NCBI RefSeq assembly: GCF_050433225.1
Contig: NZ_JBNPXQ010000001.1
Location: 248,001-312,000, forward strand
DNA from: Sphingomonas_D zeicaulis
Lineage (GTDB): Bacteria > Pseudomonadota > Alphaproteobacteria > Sphingomonadales > Sphingomonadaceae
Direction of reading: 5' to 3'
DNA length: 64,000 nucleotides
In this document: positions 31,996 through 40,298 of the stretch, one piece after another
Layout: every line of letters starts with the position of its first letter
Numbering within the stretch: position 1 is the stretch's first letter
Translations under genes and position numbers: made by a program
Notes under the pieces: model-generated
What the model was told of the DNA's origin: nothing
What the model saw: only the letters and a program-made list of their open reading frames with translations
The model's database searches: none

Positions 31996-34011
31996 TCAGT
32001 TGACGGGTTTGAGGGTGGCGGCGGCACTGATCGCGAGCGGCAGTGCGTTGGCCATGAGATCCTGTTCGAGCATTGCCGAGCGGCTCGGCGCGGCGGTGTC
32101 CGCCGGCACCTCGGTGGCGGAGAGCGTCGCCTGCAGGCCTTGCCCGGCCACCTTGGATTGGCCGCGCATCAGCGTGTAGCCCACGGTCATGCCATATTGC
32201 GCGCCGCCCTTTCCGGCGGCGGGCTCGAAGGCGATCACCGGCCGGAAGCATTGATCGGTCGTAACAGGCTGCGCCGGCGCGAACGTGTCCCACCCCGCGA
32301 AGTCGGTGCGGTAGCGCGCGAGCAGCGCGGGCAGGCTGGCAAGCCGCACCGGCGCGGCGAACTGGCCGGCGAAGGCGCTTTCGGCGGCGATCGACCACCA
32401 GCCCGTTGCCACCGATCCGCGATTGTCGACCGGGGTCGCGCACTGCACCAGCGGGCTGCGCGCGAGCAGCGGCTTGCCCGCCTGGTCGATCGCGACGACA
32501 TCCTTGGCGCGCAGCGAGATCTTCGCGGCATCGGCGTTGACCGCGATCAGCCCGCCATCCGCCAGTTCGACGGTGCGCACGACACCGACCGGCGCGAACA
32601 CCGGTCCATCGATGCCGGGCTTGCGCCCCTCGTTGCGCAACACCACCAGCTGTGCGCCCAGCGGCAGCGCGCCGCCCTTGTCGGTGATGAGGATGCGATC
32701 ATTGCCGGCATTGCCGATCGGCAGTTGCAGCGGTTGCGGCTTGAACTTCGCCAGCTTGGCGGCGGCATCGATCAGCGCGTTGCGGACCACGGTATCGCGC
32801 CGCTGGTCGGGCGAGAAGCGGGTGTCGCCGGAGACCTGGTCGGTGATCAGGCCGGTGCCGTGCGCCGAATAGACGACGCGGCCCGAGCGATCGACGAGAT
32901 CGACGAAGGCATCCGCCTGGTGCCGCTCGATGGTGACGCCGGGGATGTTGCTGGCGAACACCGCGGACGGCAGCGGCACTACCGAGACGCGCGCGACATA
33001 GTCGGGCAGCGCACGCTGGCGCCCGGCCTCCGCGCCCGCTTCGCCGACCGCGGCAGAGCGCAGACGGGCGAAGCCGGGGGCGACCGGCATCGGCGCGAAG
33101 CCGCCGCCGGCACCCAGCGCATCCTGCAGGATCTCGGTGAGGTAGAGGCGGCCATAGCCCCGCGGCATCTGATCGAAGGCGACCAGCACCGAAGGCTTGG
33201 CAAGCAGCTCCACCGGCGTCACCGCGGTGCGCGTCAGCACCTGGCCTTCCTGATAGTCGCCCAGCAGCGGGCGGACGATCGCATAGCCGGCGCCGGCATA
33301 GGCGACCTCGCCCTCGGCGACGTCGCTGCCCACCGACGCGCCGGCGCGGATGCCCTGCGCGCGGCCGCGATCGATCACGTAGCCGGCATCGACCTTGCCG
33401 ACGATCTTCGCCGATTGCGCATAGGGCTTCCACGCGCCCGCCGCCTCGGTGACCAGCGCCTGCATCGTCGCGTCGAGATGCGCCGGCAGTTCGGCGCGCA
33501 GCCGCTTCTCGACCTCGGCGGTGGGATAGACGCCCTGGCCGACCGCGGAGCGCGAGCGGGTGAAGACGACCTCGCCGGTATCGGCATTGGTGATGTCGAG
33601 CGTCAGCGTCACCGGCAGGAAACCGTCGGTACCGGCCTGCTTGTCCACCTGCCACATTGTCGCGCGGGTGAGGCGCAGCGAGGCGATCAAGGTCGCCTTC
33701 AGCCGCGCATTGGGGGTGGTGCCGGCGGGCAGCGACTGCGCGAACTTGGCTTCTGCGCCTGGAAAACGCGCGAGCATCGCTTGCTGGAAACGCTCGGCGA
33801 GTTGCGCCTGCGCGGCCGCCACCGTCGAACAGAATTCAGGCGCGATCATCGCGGCTTCGAGCCCGGCCTCGGTGCCACAGCTCTGCGCATCGAAACCATA
33901 GACGCCGCGCACCGCCCAGACGTGCGGCGCCGATACCTGTGCCGCGGCGGGGGCGGTGGCGGCGAGGGTCGCCCCCACCGCCACGCCTGCGAGCATGATC
34001 GGCCGGCGCAT
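31996..34011 (-). CDS. Large exported protein, possibly FlgT-like, third gene of the operon
   Basis: A 671-residue protein starting at ATG 34011, which overlaps the upstream stop (TAATG). A Sec leader (MLAGVAVGATLAATAPAAAQ) is followed by WAVRGVYGFDAQSCGTEAGL. Repeated small beta modules appear: AGYVIDRGRAQGIRAGASVG, YAIVRPLLGDYQEGQVLTRT, ILITDKGGALPLGAQLVVLR, LRAKDVVAIDQAGKPLLARS. A central part (FDQMPRGYGRLYLTEILQDA) is followed by nucleotide-free, surface-type segments. The KGxxLGAxL-type modules resemble the C-terminal domain of FlgT and similar envelope proteins. In-frame sequence upstream to 34515 is antisense noise. It is probably periplasmic or outer-membrane-associated. Confidence 0.65.
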   Translation of the reverse strand: MRRPIMLAGVAVGATLAATAPAAAQVSAPHVWAVRGVYGFDAQSCGTEAGLEAAMIAPEFCSTVAAAQAQLAERFQQAMLARFPGAEAKFAQSLPAGTTPNARLKATLIASLRLTRATMWQVDKQAGTDGFLPVTLTLDITNADTGEVVFTRSRSAVGQGVYPTAEVEKRLRAELPAHLDATMQALVTEAAGAWKPYAQSAKIVGKVDAGYVIDRGRAQGIRAGASVGSDVAEGEVAYAGAGYAIVRPLLGDYQEGQVLTRTAVTPVELLAKPSVLVAFDQMPRGYGRLYLTEILQDALGAGGGFAPMPVAPGFARLRSAAVGEAGAEAGRQRALPDYVARVSVVPLPSAVFASNIPGVTIERHQADAFVDLVDRSGRVVYSAHGTGLITDQVSGDTRFSPDQRRDTVVRNALIDAAAKLAKFKPQPLQLPIGNAGNDRILITDKGGALPLGAQLVVLRNEGRKPGIDGPVFAPVGVVRTVELADGGLIAVNADAAKISLRAKDVVAIDQAGKPLLARSPLVQCATPVDNRGSVATGWWSIAAESAFAGQFAAPVRLASLPALLARYRTDFAGWDTFAPAQPVTTDQCFRPVIAFEPAAGKGGAQYGMTVGYTLMRGQSKVAGQGLQATLSATEVPADTAAPSRSAMLEQDLMANALPLAISAAATLKPVN

Positions 34012-35513
34012 TACCGCGCCCCGCAGCCGGAGAGGCAAAGCAGCACGCTGCGGCCGTTGGCGGTCGACTGCATGTTGGCGAAGCCGGGGCGGCCGCGCAG
34101 CTTCTGGTAGAGCGCGAGCTGCAGCGGCACCGATCCGGCATAGCGCACGGTGAAGCGCATCTCGTTGCCCGCCTGCGAGACGAAGTTCTGGCTCTCCACG
34201 CCCTGCGTCGCCTGCAACGCATCGAGGATGTCGGCCTGCATCGCCATGTCGAGCCGGTCCGAACGCAGGGTCAGCGCATAGTCGTTGAGCTGCTGGGTGT
34301 TCTGGCCGCGCGCGGCCTCCGTATTGGCGATGCGGCGCCAGTAGTTCTGGATGCGCGGGCCGATCGAGGTGGCCGCCGCCAGCGCCAGCCGCTTGGCGAC
34401 GACGCCCTCGCACAGTTCCGGCGTGGTCGCGCGCGCCTCGGCATTCACCGTGTCGCTGCCGATGTCGCGGCCGTCGGCGGTGGCCGACGCACTGGCATCG
34501 AGCGTGCCGGTGCACACCGCCTCGCCCGTCGCCGGATCGCGGCCGGCATGGGTGATGTTCATCGTGCCGCCCATGAAGAAGGGGGCGTTGCGGCTCTGCA
34601 GGCTGTCGAGAAAGCCCTGGTAGCGGGCGTCGCGCTTGAGCATGTCGTAGCGCGGCGGCTCGCCGTTGAAATAGCCCGAGAGCGCTGCCCAGGAATCCGC
34701 GAAGGCGACACCATAATCGCTCAGCGACCCGCGCAGCGCCGCCATGCCGGTATCCGCGGCGGAGCCCTGCGGCGGGCGCTGCCAGATGGTGTGGCGGCGA
34801 TAGCGCACGCGATCATATTCGGATGCGCGCACGTCGCTCCTGCTCGCGCTGGCGGAGGAACTGCGCGACGCGGCGGAGGCGCTGTTGGCATAGCCACCGA
34901 CCTCGCGGCCCGAATAGCCCGGGCCATCCTCCGCTGCGCCATAGCCGCCGGCGCTGCGCACGCTGACGCCGCTCGCCGATTTGCTTTTCGAGACCTGCGC
35001 GGATTGCGCGCTGATCGCCGCCCCGGAATCGCGCTGATAGTCGACCACTTCCTCGACCGGCTTGTCATAGTCGCGCGCGGCGCCGCTATTCTGGTCGAGC
35101 ATCACGAAGATCAGGTAATTGTCGTTCATCGCGCGCTGCGACGAGCTGTCGATGCCCTTGTTGGAGAGCAGCCCGCGGAACCAGGCGCCGTCGATATCGG
35201 CGGTGAAGCGCACGTAGAAATCATTGCCCTCGCGGCCGCTCTCGCGATCCGTGATCATCTCCGGGCGGATCTGCGCGGCGAGATCGTCGATCGTGGCTGA
35301 GGGTACTTCGGACAGGCGCGGCGCACCGATCGTCGCCTCGAGCATCTGGATGACGACCGCGCGGCGCGCCTCGCGCTCGGCGCGCACGCGGATGGTCTCG
35401 ACGTCGCGCGACTTGCCGATCGGCACGGTGCCGGTGCCGCTGACGACCTCGGCGGAAAGCGGGGCTGCGGCAAGCAGCAGCGGAAGCAACGACGCGCAAG
35501 CAAGCTTGGTCAT
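34011..35513 (-). CDS. Exported protein with LPP20/FlgT-N-like domain, second gene of the operon
   Basis: A 500-residue protein with Sec leader (LACASLLPLLLAAAPLSAEV). The N-terminal domain GTGTVPIGKSRDVETIRVRA, EREARRAVVIQMLEATIGAP has the pattern of LPP20/FlgT N-terminal modules. A low-complexity Ser/Ala/Gly linker follows (about residues 175-235, ASAASRSSSASASRSDVRAS). The C-terminal half (TMNITHAGRDPATGEAVCTG, GDMAMQADILDAL-type helices) ends in LLCLSGCGAR. Its stop overlaps the next start. Family resemblance is weak and function unknown; co-translation with three exported neighbours suggests an envelope complex. Confidence 0.62.
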   Translation of the reverse strand: MTKLACASLLPLLLAAAPLSAEVVSGTGTVPIGKSRDVETIRVRAEREARRAVVIQMLEATIGAPRLSEVPSATIDDLAAQIRPEMITDRESGREGNDFYVRFTADIDGAWFRGLLSNKGIDSSSQRAMNDNYLIFVMLDQNSGAARDYDKPVEEVVDYQRDSGAAISAQSAQVSKSKSASGVSVRSAGGYGAAEDGPGYSGREVGGYANSASAASRSSSASASRSDVRASEYDRVRYRRHTIWQRPPQGSAADTGMAALRGSLSDYGVAFADSWAALSGYFNGEPPRYDMLKRDARYQGFLDSLQSRNAPFFMGGTMNITHAGRDPATGEAVCTGTLDASASATADGRDIGSDTVNAEARATTPELCEGVVAKRLALAAATSIGPRIQNYWRRIANTEAARGQNTQQLNDYALTLRSDRLDMAMQADILDALQATQGVESQNFVSQAGNEMRFTVRYAGSVPLQLALYQKLRGRPGFANMQSTANGRSVLLCLSGCGAR

Positions 35514-35592
35514 TTCGCTATATCCTGTGAAAGGAAGATGGATGGGGCGACCGGGCGGCCGCCGGGATCATCGGAACGGGATCAGAATTCGG

Positions 35593-36234
35593 TCAGAAGT
35601 CACCGCTGAGGTCGACGTCCCCGGCGCGGACGACATCGTCGCCGATCTCGACATCGCCGGCGCGCATGGGTTTCAACGGCTTGAGCGGTTCGAGCGGCGC
35701 GATGCCGTCATCGCCCGCCGCCGACGCGGCGCGACGGGTGGGGGCCGCCGCTGGCGCGGGTGCCGTGCGCGGAGCCGCCGCGTCGGGGGTGGCCGCAGCG
35801 GGTGCGCCCGGTGCCACGGCGGCGACCTCCGGCACGTCGCTTTCCGCCACCGGGCGGTTGCCCTGCGCGGGCGTGCGCCCGGTGATCGCGGTGAAGCGCA
35901 CGGTGCGGCGGATCTCGTCGAACGCGGGATCGCGCAAGGTGGTGCCGCTGCGGGCAAGCCCGGCATTGATCGCCTTTTCCAGCGCGGTCAGCGCACGGTT
36001 CTGGTTGCCCAGCAGCGCCTCTGCCCGTGCCAGTTCGAACAGCACCTCGGGATCGTCATCATGGCTGACCGCCAGCGCCCGCGCCTGTTCGACCGCCACG
36101 CCATAATCATGCGCGACGATCGCCGAACGGACCTGGGCCAACCCGGCCTTGGTATCCCCCGGCAGAAAGCTGCTCACCATTCCGCAGCCGGCCAGCAGCA
36201 GCGCCGAACAAGGCGCCAGCCATCGCATACTCAT
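35593..36234 (-). CDS. TPR-type lipoprotein, first gene of the exported-protein operon
   Basis: A 213-residue lipoprotein: leader MSMRWLAPCSALLLAGCG with lipobox LLAGC. Two TPR-like repeats follow (AIVAHDYGVAVEQARALAVS, PEVLFELARAEALLGNQNRA, LTALEKAINAGLARSGTTLR) and the typical closing DPAFDEIRRTVRF. The rest is Pro/Ala-rich and acidic (PLEPLKPLKPMRAGDVEIGD), ending in a DVVRAGDVDLSGDF tail. It is 79 bp upstream of the next gene. A lipid-anchored scaffold for the following exported proteins is plausible. Confidence 0.72.
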   Translation of the reverse strand: MSMRWLAPCSALLLAGCGMVSSFLPGDTKAGLAQVRSAIVAHDYGVAVEQARALAVSHDDDPEVLFELARAEALLGNQNRALTALEKAINAGLARSGTTLRDPAFDEIRRTVRFTAITGRTPAQGNRPVAESDVPEVAAVAPGAPAAATPDAAAPRTAPAPAAAPTRRAASAAGDDGIAPLEPLKPLKPMRAGDVEIGDDVVRAGDVDLSGDF

Positions 36235-36570
36235 CGAACCCCCTCGGGTGCTTACTCCTGCTTGATGGGGGGATTACAACGGTAACGCGCCCGAGTCTGT
36301 GCAAAATATCACTTATGTTGAGCGGGTTGGTTGGGGCGGGGCGAGGGTGTGCGGGGCAGCGGAAATGCGGGACTTCGGGCATGTCTTCACCCATGCCGGC
36401 CACCATCGAAATCTTGTATTCTGTCCCCAGAACACGGCTACGTGCGTGAAGCGGGTGGTCTGAACGACTTTTCCTTTCAAGATGCGATTCTTGATCGGAG
36501 GTGCATGACCGACTTTGGCGCTATGCGCCCGTTTCCGGGCGACCGACAGACCCTGCCACGGGTCGCCCAA
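36235..36570. other. 336-bp intergenic stretch with operon promoter and a REP-type copy
   Basis: The left part should hold the promoter of the lipoprotein-led operon; no clear -35/-10 pair was chosen. At 36405-36432 lies a copy of the dispersed motif GGGGACAnAATACnA (minus orientation TTCTGGGGACAGAATACAAG), the same family as at 37085-37166 and 41289-41314. No gene seen. Confidence 0.45.
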
Positions 36571-37023
36571 TCATGTTGGCCGACGTCTTATCCGGGCGAG
36601 GATTGTGTGGGTCGCGATACCGATGAGAACAACCGAGATGCTCGCCGCCAGCGCGACTATCGGTGCATCCTTATTTCTCGCCGCAACCCCAGCAAGATAT
36701 TCGGGCGTGTCGGGATCCGGGCAGTGCCCATCGGGGCAGGGGAGGATGGGGCCGCTGTTGAGGTGGTAAAGCAAGAATCCGATCAACGCTGCCGCTGTCA
36801 GCAGAAGTGCCCAGAGCACTCCCATGTTTAATTCCTGCTTCTCCGCTGCATCTTCAAGTATTCTCGACGCGACCACATCTGGCCACTCGACGCCGGCGGT
36901 TGCCAGCAGCGCCGAGGCCGCCTTCGCGTCATTTTGTTTGAGCGCTGCTTCAAAATCCTGTTGAAGCCCGGCAACTAAAAGTCGCTCTTTCGTGGTCGGA
37001 ACAGGAAAGCCGCGCCGATGCAT
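36571..37023 (-). CDS. Small membrane protein of unknown function
   Basis: A 150-residue protein with an N-terminal helical cytosolic part (KERLLVAGLQQDFEAALKQN, AKAASALLATAGVEWPDVVA) and two membrane segments (LNMGVLWALLLTAAALIGFL; APIVALAASISVVLIGIATH) joined by a Cys-containing loop (GPILPCPDGHCPDPDTPEY). The tail is basic (ILARIRRRPT). The ribosome site is weak, and the base composition is less GC-rich than neighbours, so recent acquisition is possible. It is flanked by REP-type repeats. No family is recognised. Confidence 0.55.
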   Translation of the reverse strand: MHRRGFPVPTTKERLLVAGLQQDFEAALKQNDAKAASALLATAGVEWPDVVASRILEDAAEKQELNMGVLWALLLTAAALIGFLLYHLNSGPILPCPDGHCPDPDTPEYLAGVAARNKDAPIVALAASISVVLIGIATHTILARIRRRPT

Positions 37024-37084
37024 TCCATCGTTCTAGCTGGGTTGTCCCAGGTTCGGCAATCAGGTTTTCAGAGGGCGTGCCAAT

Positions 37085-37166
37085 ATTTCGGGGACACAAT
37101 ACGAAACTCTAAGACGTTCTCGACAAAGGCTCGCGTCCCCGGAGTTTCATATTGTGTCCCGAAATT
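37085..37166. repeat. Paired REP-type motif forming a long imperfect hairpin
   Basis: TTTCGGGGACACAATACGAA begins at 37086 and its inverted counterpart AGTTTCATATTGTGTCCCGA at 37143, about 34 bp apart, so an 80-nt hairpin can form. The motif recurs singly at 36405-36432 and 41289-41314. From memory such sequences occur around REP-associated tyrosine (IS200-like) transposase genes, but none is in this window. The rest of 37024-37331 holds only a 46-codon open frame (37188-37328) preceded by GGGGTGAG, which I do not trust. Confidence 0.55.
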
Positions 37167-37331
37167 AGCGCTGTCGGATGGGGTGAGATGATGCCGCTCT
37201 TCGCTGCTGTTGATACGATGGCGGTGGCGATGTCCGCCAGCGACCGCACGATCAGGGAAAACGCTCTTAACGCGATGTCGCGCAACGCCCCAGAGCCAGA
37301 TCATGATGACGCGCTGGCGCCCTTTTGACGA

Positions 37332-37673
37332 TCAGTTGGCCCGCAGCACCTGATTGCCCGCGCCGGTCGCCTGGACCTTCACCTTGGCGCCCTTCGGCGC
37401 GCTCCAGCGGATGCGGTTGCTGGCGCCGACGAGCGTGATCGTGCCGCCCGGGGCCATGTCGACCTGGATGATGTTGGAGGCGCCTTCCACCTCAAGCGCG
37501 GTACAGCCGCCCGCGATCGACAATTCATTGCTCGCGCCCTCGACGCGCAGGCTGCCGCCGTCGCAATCGAGCGTGTTGCGCTGGCCGGCGCCGCTGAACG
37601 TCTGGTCCGCTTCCGCGAACGCGGGCACGGCGATCACCGCCGCCGCAACGATCGCCAATCCGGTCTTGCGCAT
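37332..37673 (-). CDS. DUF3060-type exported protein
   Basis: A 113-residue exported protein. ATG 37673 follows GAGGTGA; the leader is TGLAIVAAAVIAVPAFAEAD. The mature chain is a short beta-solenoid with repeating GxSNxxxxxGGC-like rungs: FSGAGQRNTLDCDGGSLRVE, GASNELSIAGGCTALEVEGA, SNIIQVDMAPGGTITLVGAS. This matches DUF3060, known from mycobacterial and proteobacterial secreted proteins of unknown role. It is monocistronic. Confidence 0.78.
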   Translation of the reverse strand: MRKTGLAIVAAAVIAVPAFAEADQTFSGAGQRNTLDCDGGSLRVEGASNELSIAGGCTALEVEGASNIIQVDMAPGGTITLVGASNRIRWSAPKGAKVKVQATGAGNQVLRAN

Positions 37674-37829
37674 CAATCACCTCGTCGCCGTTTCGGGCAG
37701 GGAAAAACAGCCTGGCCGCGCATTCGTTCCGACGAGCGAGCCTGAACGGGCATGGAAGTCGGTCGGCGGTAGTGACCAAATGTCGCAAGGGACGGGGTGC
37801 AGTGTGGAAAGACAGGCATGAACCAGTCG

Positions 37830-38294
37830 TCATTTCGTCGCGGCCGCCGTGCGCGGTTTGGAGTGCCACAGCGCGTTGATGATGATCCAGCGGTCGCCAT
37901 AGCGGCCCATGTGTAAATAATCGACGAACCAGGGCGTCTCCGCGCGCACCACCGCGGCTTCGCCGGTCACGTCGAGCAGCCGGCACGATCGGTCCCATTG
38001 CTCGCGCGGTGTCTTGAGCGCGCCCTCGCGCGTCAGCCCGACCAGTTCCTCCTTCGTCATCCGCTGCAGCCCGAGCCGCTCGTCCGGGGTATCGCCCGTC
38101 ACCCGCCTCTTGGCGAGATCGGGGTGGAGCGCCCGCGCCACCCGCGCAATGTCACCCTCCAACTGGCCGTCGACATAGTCGAAGCAGGTCGCCTCGATCG
38201 CGGCGACGGTGGCGGGATCGAATGCTGCCGCTGCGGCGGGCGTGGTGGCGGCAGTCGCGGCGGCAAGCGCGATGAAGGGGGCGGGAAGGGGCAT
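37830..38294 (-). CDS. Exported NTF2-like (lumazine-binding-type) protein
   Basis: A 154-residue protein with an Ala-rich Sec leader (PLPAPFIALAAATAATTPAA). An NTF2-like cone fold follows: AAIEATCFDYVDGQLEGDIA, RVARALHPDLAKRRV, TGEAAVVRAETPWFVDYLHM and GDRWIIINALWHSKP, the pattern of putative lumazine-binding family members. Substrate and reaction are unknown. Its start lies 84 bp from the end of the next minus-strand gene, so it could be co-transcribed with it. Confidence 0.75.
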   Translation of the reverse strand: MPLPAPFIALAAATAATTPAAAAAFDPATVAAIEATCFDYVDGQLEGDIARVARALHPDLAKRRVTGDTPDERLGLQRMTKEELVGLTREGALKTPREQWDRSCRLLDVTGEAAVVRAETPWFVDYLHMGRYGDRWIIINALWHSKPRTAAATK

Positions 38295-38377
38295 GGTGGG
38301 TGCTTTCGATCAGGCCGGCGAAGGCCTGAGGCTTCCACAGTTCGGCCGCCGCCGCCAGAGCGATCGTTACGGGTGCG

Positions 38378-38686
38378 TCACCCAACGGACCGCGCCCGCC
38401 ACGCCGCCACGGCTGCGCTGACCTGCGGGCCGAGCGCGGTGGAGAGATCGCGCGCGGCGTAGGGCGAGTTGCTGCCGCGTGCGCCGGGCGCGCTCCGTTC
38501 GATCGCGGTGGCCAGACGGTCCATCGCGATGCGCCCCTCGCTGCGCCATGCGCGGCATTCGGCATCGTCGAGCGCGACCAGCCAGGAATAGCCGACGGCA
38601 CCATGGTTGCAGTTGACGTCGAGATAATGGCGCCCGTCCTGCTCCAACAGGAACCAGTGGTGCGGGGCGTGATCGACGACGGTCAT
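38378..38686 (-). CDS. Hypothetical protein with coupled 18-codon upstream ORF
   Basis: A 102-residue soluble protein, unrecognised: APHHWFLLEQDGRHYLDVNC, NHGAVGYSWLVALDDAECRA, AARDLSTALGPQVSAAVAAW. A short frame upstream (38739-38683, MIAFDDPRWTTPTHGPTP, stop) has the better ribosome site (GGAGGCATCGC) and ends in ATGA over this start. Either the short frame is a translational leader, or a frameshift has split one original gene that began at 38739. The main chain looks like a folded alpha/beta protein. Confidence 0.6.
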   Translation of the reverse strand: MTVVDHAPHHWFLLEQDGRHYLDVNCNHGAVGYSWLVALDDAECRAWRSEGRIAMDRLATAIERSAPGARGSNSPYAARDLSTALGPQVSAAVAAWRARSVG

Positions 38687-38782
38687 GGGGTTGGCCCGTG
38701 GGTCGGCGTCGTCCAGCGAGGGTCGTCGAACGCGATCATGCGATGCCTCCAGGGTGATACGGGCGCCGTCGCCACAAGCCCG

Positions 38783-39079
38783 TCAGCCGCCGATCACGAT
38801 GGCCAGCGCCAGCGCGAAGGCAAGCGGGCCGAAGGCGACGAGCGCGATCGACGGCAGCGCCCACCGGCTCGCCCGCGCATAGAGGACGATGGACACGGCC
38901 AGAAAGCCAAGCAGGGATCCGGCGTAGATGCGAAAACCCCATGCGTTTCGGGCGAAGCAGGCGTCGATCTCGGCCTGCGTGCTGTTCAACTGGCACTCGC
39001 TCATCATGAAGGGGAAGGCGAAGATCAGCGCGGGGAGCAGCGCGAAGATCAAGAGCAGCCAGAATATCACGTTCCGCAT
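38783..39079 (-). CDS. Small membrane protein
   Basis: A 98-residue inner-membrane protein with three hydrophobic segments: NVIFWLLLIFALLPALIFAF, YAGSLLGFLAVSIVLYARAS and LVAFGPLAFALALAIVIGG. A periplasmic loop has two Cys (SECQLNSTQAEIDACFAR) that could form a disulphide. ATG 39079 has GGGGAA about ten bases upstream; an in-frame start at 39106 is possible. No family recognised. Confidence 0.6.
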   Translation of the reverse strand: MRNVIFWLLLIFALLPALIFAFPFMMSECQLNSTQAEIDACFARNAWGFRIYAGSLLGFLAVSIVLYARASRWALPSIALVAFGPLAFALALAIVIGG

Positions 39080-39209
39080 TGTCGCGCGTTCCCCACCGAA
39101 TAGCATGACGCAAGTGCCTGAATGTTCGCTACCCGGCGCAGGTTGCGGGGATGCGCTGTCGAACTTCCATCAGATCGCGCGAACCTGGCGCCCGTGGAAA
39201 GGTTGACGC

Positions 39210-39422
39210 TCAGCCTTTCTCCGCCGCCAATGTGTGCGCCACCAGCGCATTGGCATGGCCATGGCCCATGCCATGCTCGGTCTTCAGCATGGTGACCAGT
39301 TCCATATGCTTGGCGGGCAGCTTCTGGCGCACCAGTTCCTGCCATTCGGCGATCGGGCGGCCATAGGTCTTCTCGATGGACGGGAAATAGGATGCAGGGC
39401 CTTTGACTGATGCTTCCGCCAT
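39210..39422 (-). CDS. DUF4287 domain protein
   Basis: A 70-residue protein, essentially one DUF4287 module: SYFPSIEKTYGRPIAEWQEL, VRQKLPAKHMELVTMLKTEH, GMGHGHANALVAHTLAAEKG. The final GHGHANALV motif is the family hallmark. DUF4287 proteins are common in alpha- and actinobacteria and have no assigned function. ATG 39422 has GGAG about eleven bases upstream. Confidence 0.85.
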   Translation of the reverse strand: MAEASVKGPASYFPSIEKTYGRPIAEWQELVRQKLPAKHMELVTMLKTEHGMGHGHANALVAHTLAAEKG

Positions 39423-39867
39423 GGCTTCATAATCTCCGCACGCGCGATCTGGGTCAGGGGATGGTTCCTGATCTGCTGGAGCGCAAGAGCGGATTGCGGC
39501 GACTGAGCCGCTTCTGCCCAACCGCGCAGGGTGGCATCGTCAATTCCCGGCATGGCTGGCGAGCAGGAAACTTCCATGCGCCGAGGCTGATGGGCCATCC
39601 TGAGCAAGAGCGGCAAGCGCAATGCACGCCGTTTGCCGTCAGTCTTCGGAGCCGCAATCGTCCCGCCGCCTGGACCAGGGTTCACCCCTGCGGTGCGGGG
39701 TGCGGACCAGCCCGGCGGAATGTGGGAGATGTTCTCGACGTCGGGGTGCAAATCGACGATCTCCAACATGGTGACCAGCCGCGCCCGCGTGATGATCGAG
39801 TGGGGGCCGCCGGATGTACGCAACACATGGGAACGCGCGCAGCCGTGTGCAGGCAGGACGGCGTGCC
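39423..39867. other. 445-bp stretch without a recognised gene
   Basis: Open frames exist on both strands but none has protein-like composition or a ribosome site. GC content appears somewhat lower than in flanking genes. It may contain decayed coding sequence; I cannot name it. Confidence 0.4.
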
Positions 39868-40215
39868 TCAGTCGCGCTGCGATGCCTTTTCGGCGGAGGC
39901 CGCACTTTCCTTGGCCAGCCGCGCGCTTTCGGCTTTGAGCGGGCGGGAAACCGGGCAGACTTCCTGCAGATAGGTGTTGAGCGTGTTGGCCAGATTGTCC
40001 GCCACCAGCCGGTAGAACACGAACTGGCCGCGCTTCTCGCTGGTCACGAGGCCGGCATTTTCCAGCACCGTCAGATGCTGTGAGACCGCGGGCTTCGAGA
40101 TCTCGAACCGCGCGGCGATCTCACCGGCGCTCAACTCGGCATGCGCCAGATAGGCCAGGATCTTCCGGCGCGGCGTGGAGGAGAGCGCTTCGAACACCTT
40201 CTGCATGTGGCGCAT
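39868..40215 (-). CDS. ArsR/SmtB-type winged-helix regulator
   Basis: A 115-residue repressor-like protein: FEALSSTPRRKILAYLAHAE, LSAGEIAARFEISKPAVSQH (recognition helix), LTVLENAGLVTSEKRGQFVF. This sequence is closest in style to SdpR-like ArsR members without a metal site; the CV box is absent and a lone Cys sits in LQEVCPVSRP. Start 40215 or 40206. Two matching operators lie between it and the divergent desaturase-like gene, one overlapping the arsR start, so autorepression and control of that gene are likely. Confidence 0.82.
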   Translation of the reverse strand: MRHMQKVFEALSSTPRRKILAYLAHAELSAGEIAARFEISKPAVSQHLTVLENAGLVTSEKRGQFVFYRLVADNLANTLNTYLQEVCPVSRPLKAESARLAKESAASAEKASQRD

Positions 40216-40274
40216 TTAAGGAATCAGCTAAGCGCTTGACAAGTGCAAGACGGGATTTAAGCAATAAGTTAAAT
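40214..40274. promoter_or_regulatory. Twin ArsR operators
   Basis: ATTTAAGGAATCAGCTAAGC (40214-40233) and ATTTAAGCAATAAGTTAAAT (40255-40274) share 14 of 20 positions; the second has perfect ATTTAA/TTAAAT ends. They are 41 bp apart (about four helical turns) between divergent arsR and the desaturase-like gene. Confidence 0.55.
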
Positions 40275-40298
40275 AACGTCCTTGTGATGGAGGCTGCG

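Noticed and set aside
31078..34110. 1,010-codon plus-strand frame opposite the exported-protein operon
   Set aside because: Arg/His/Gly-rich shadow translation; minus strand has leaders, ribosome sites and overlaps expected of real genes.
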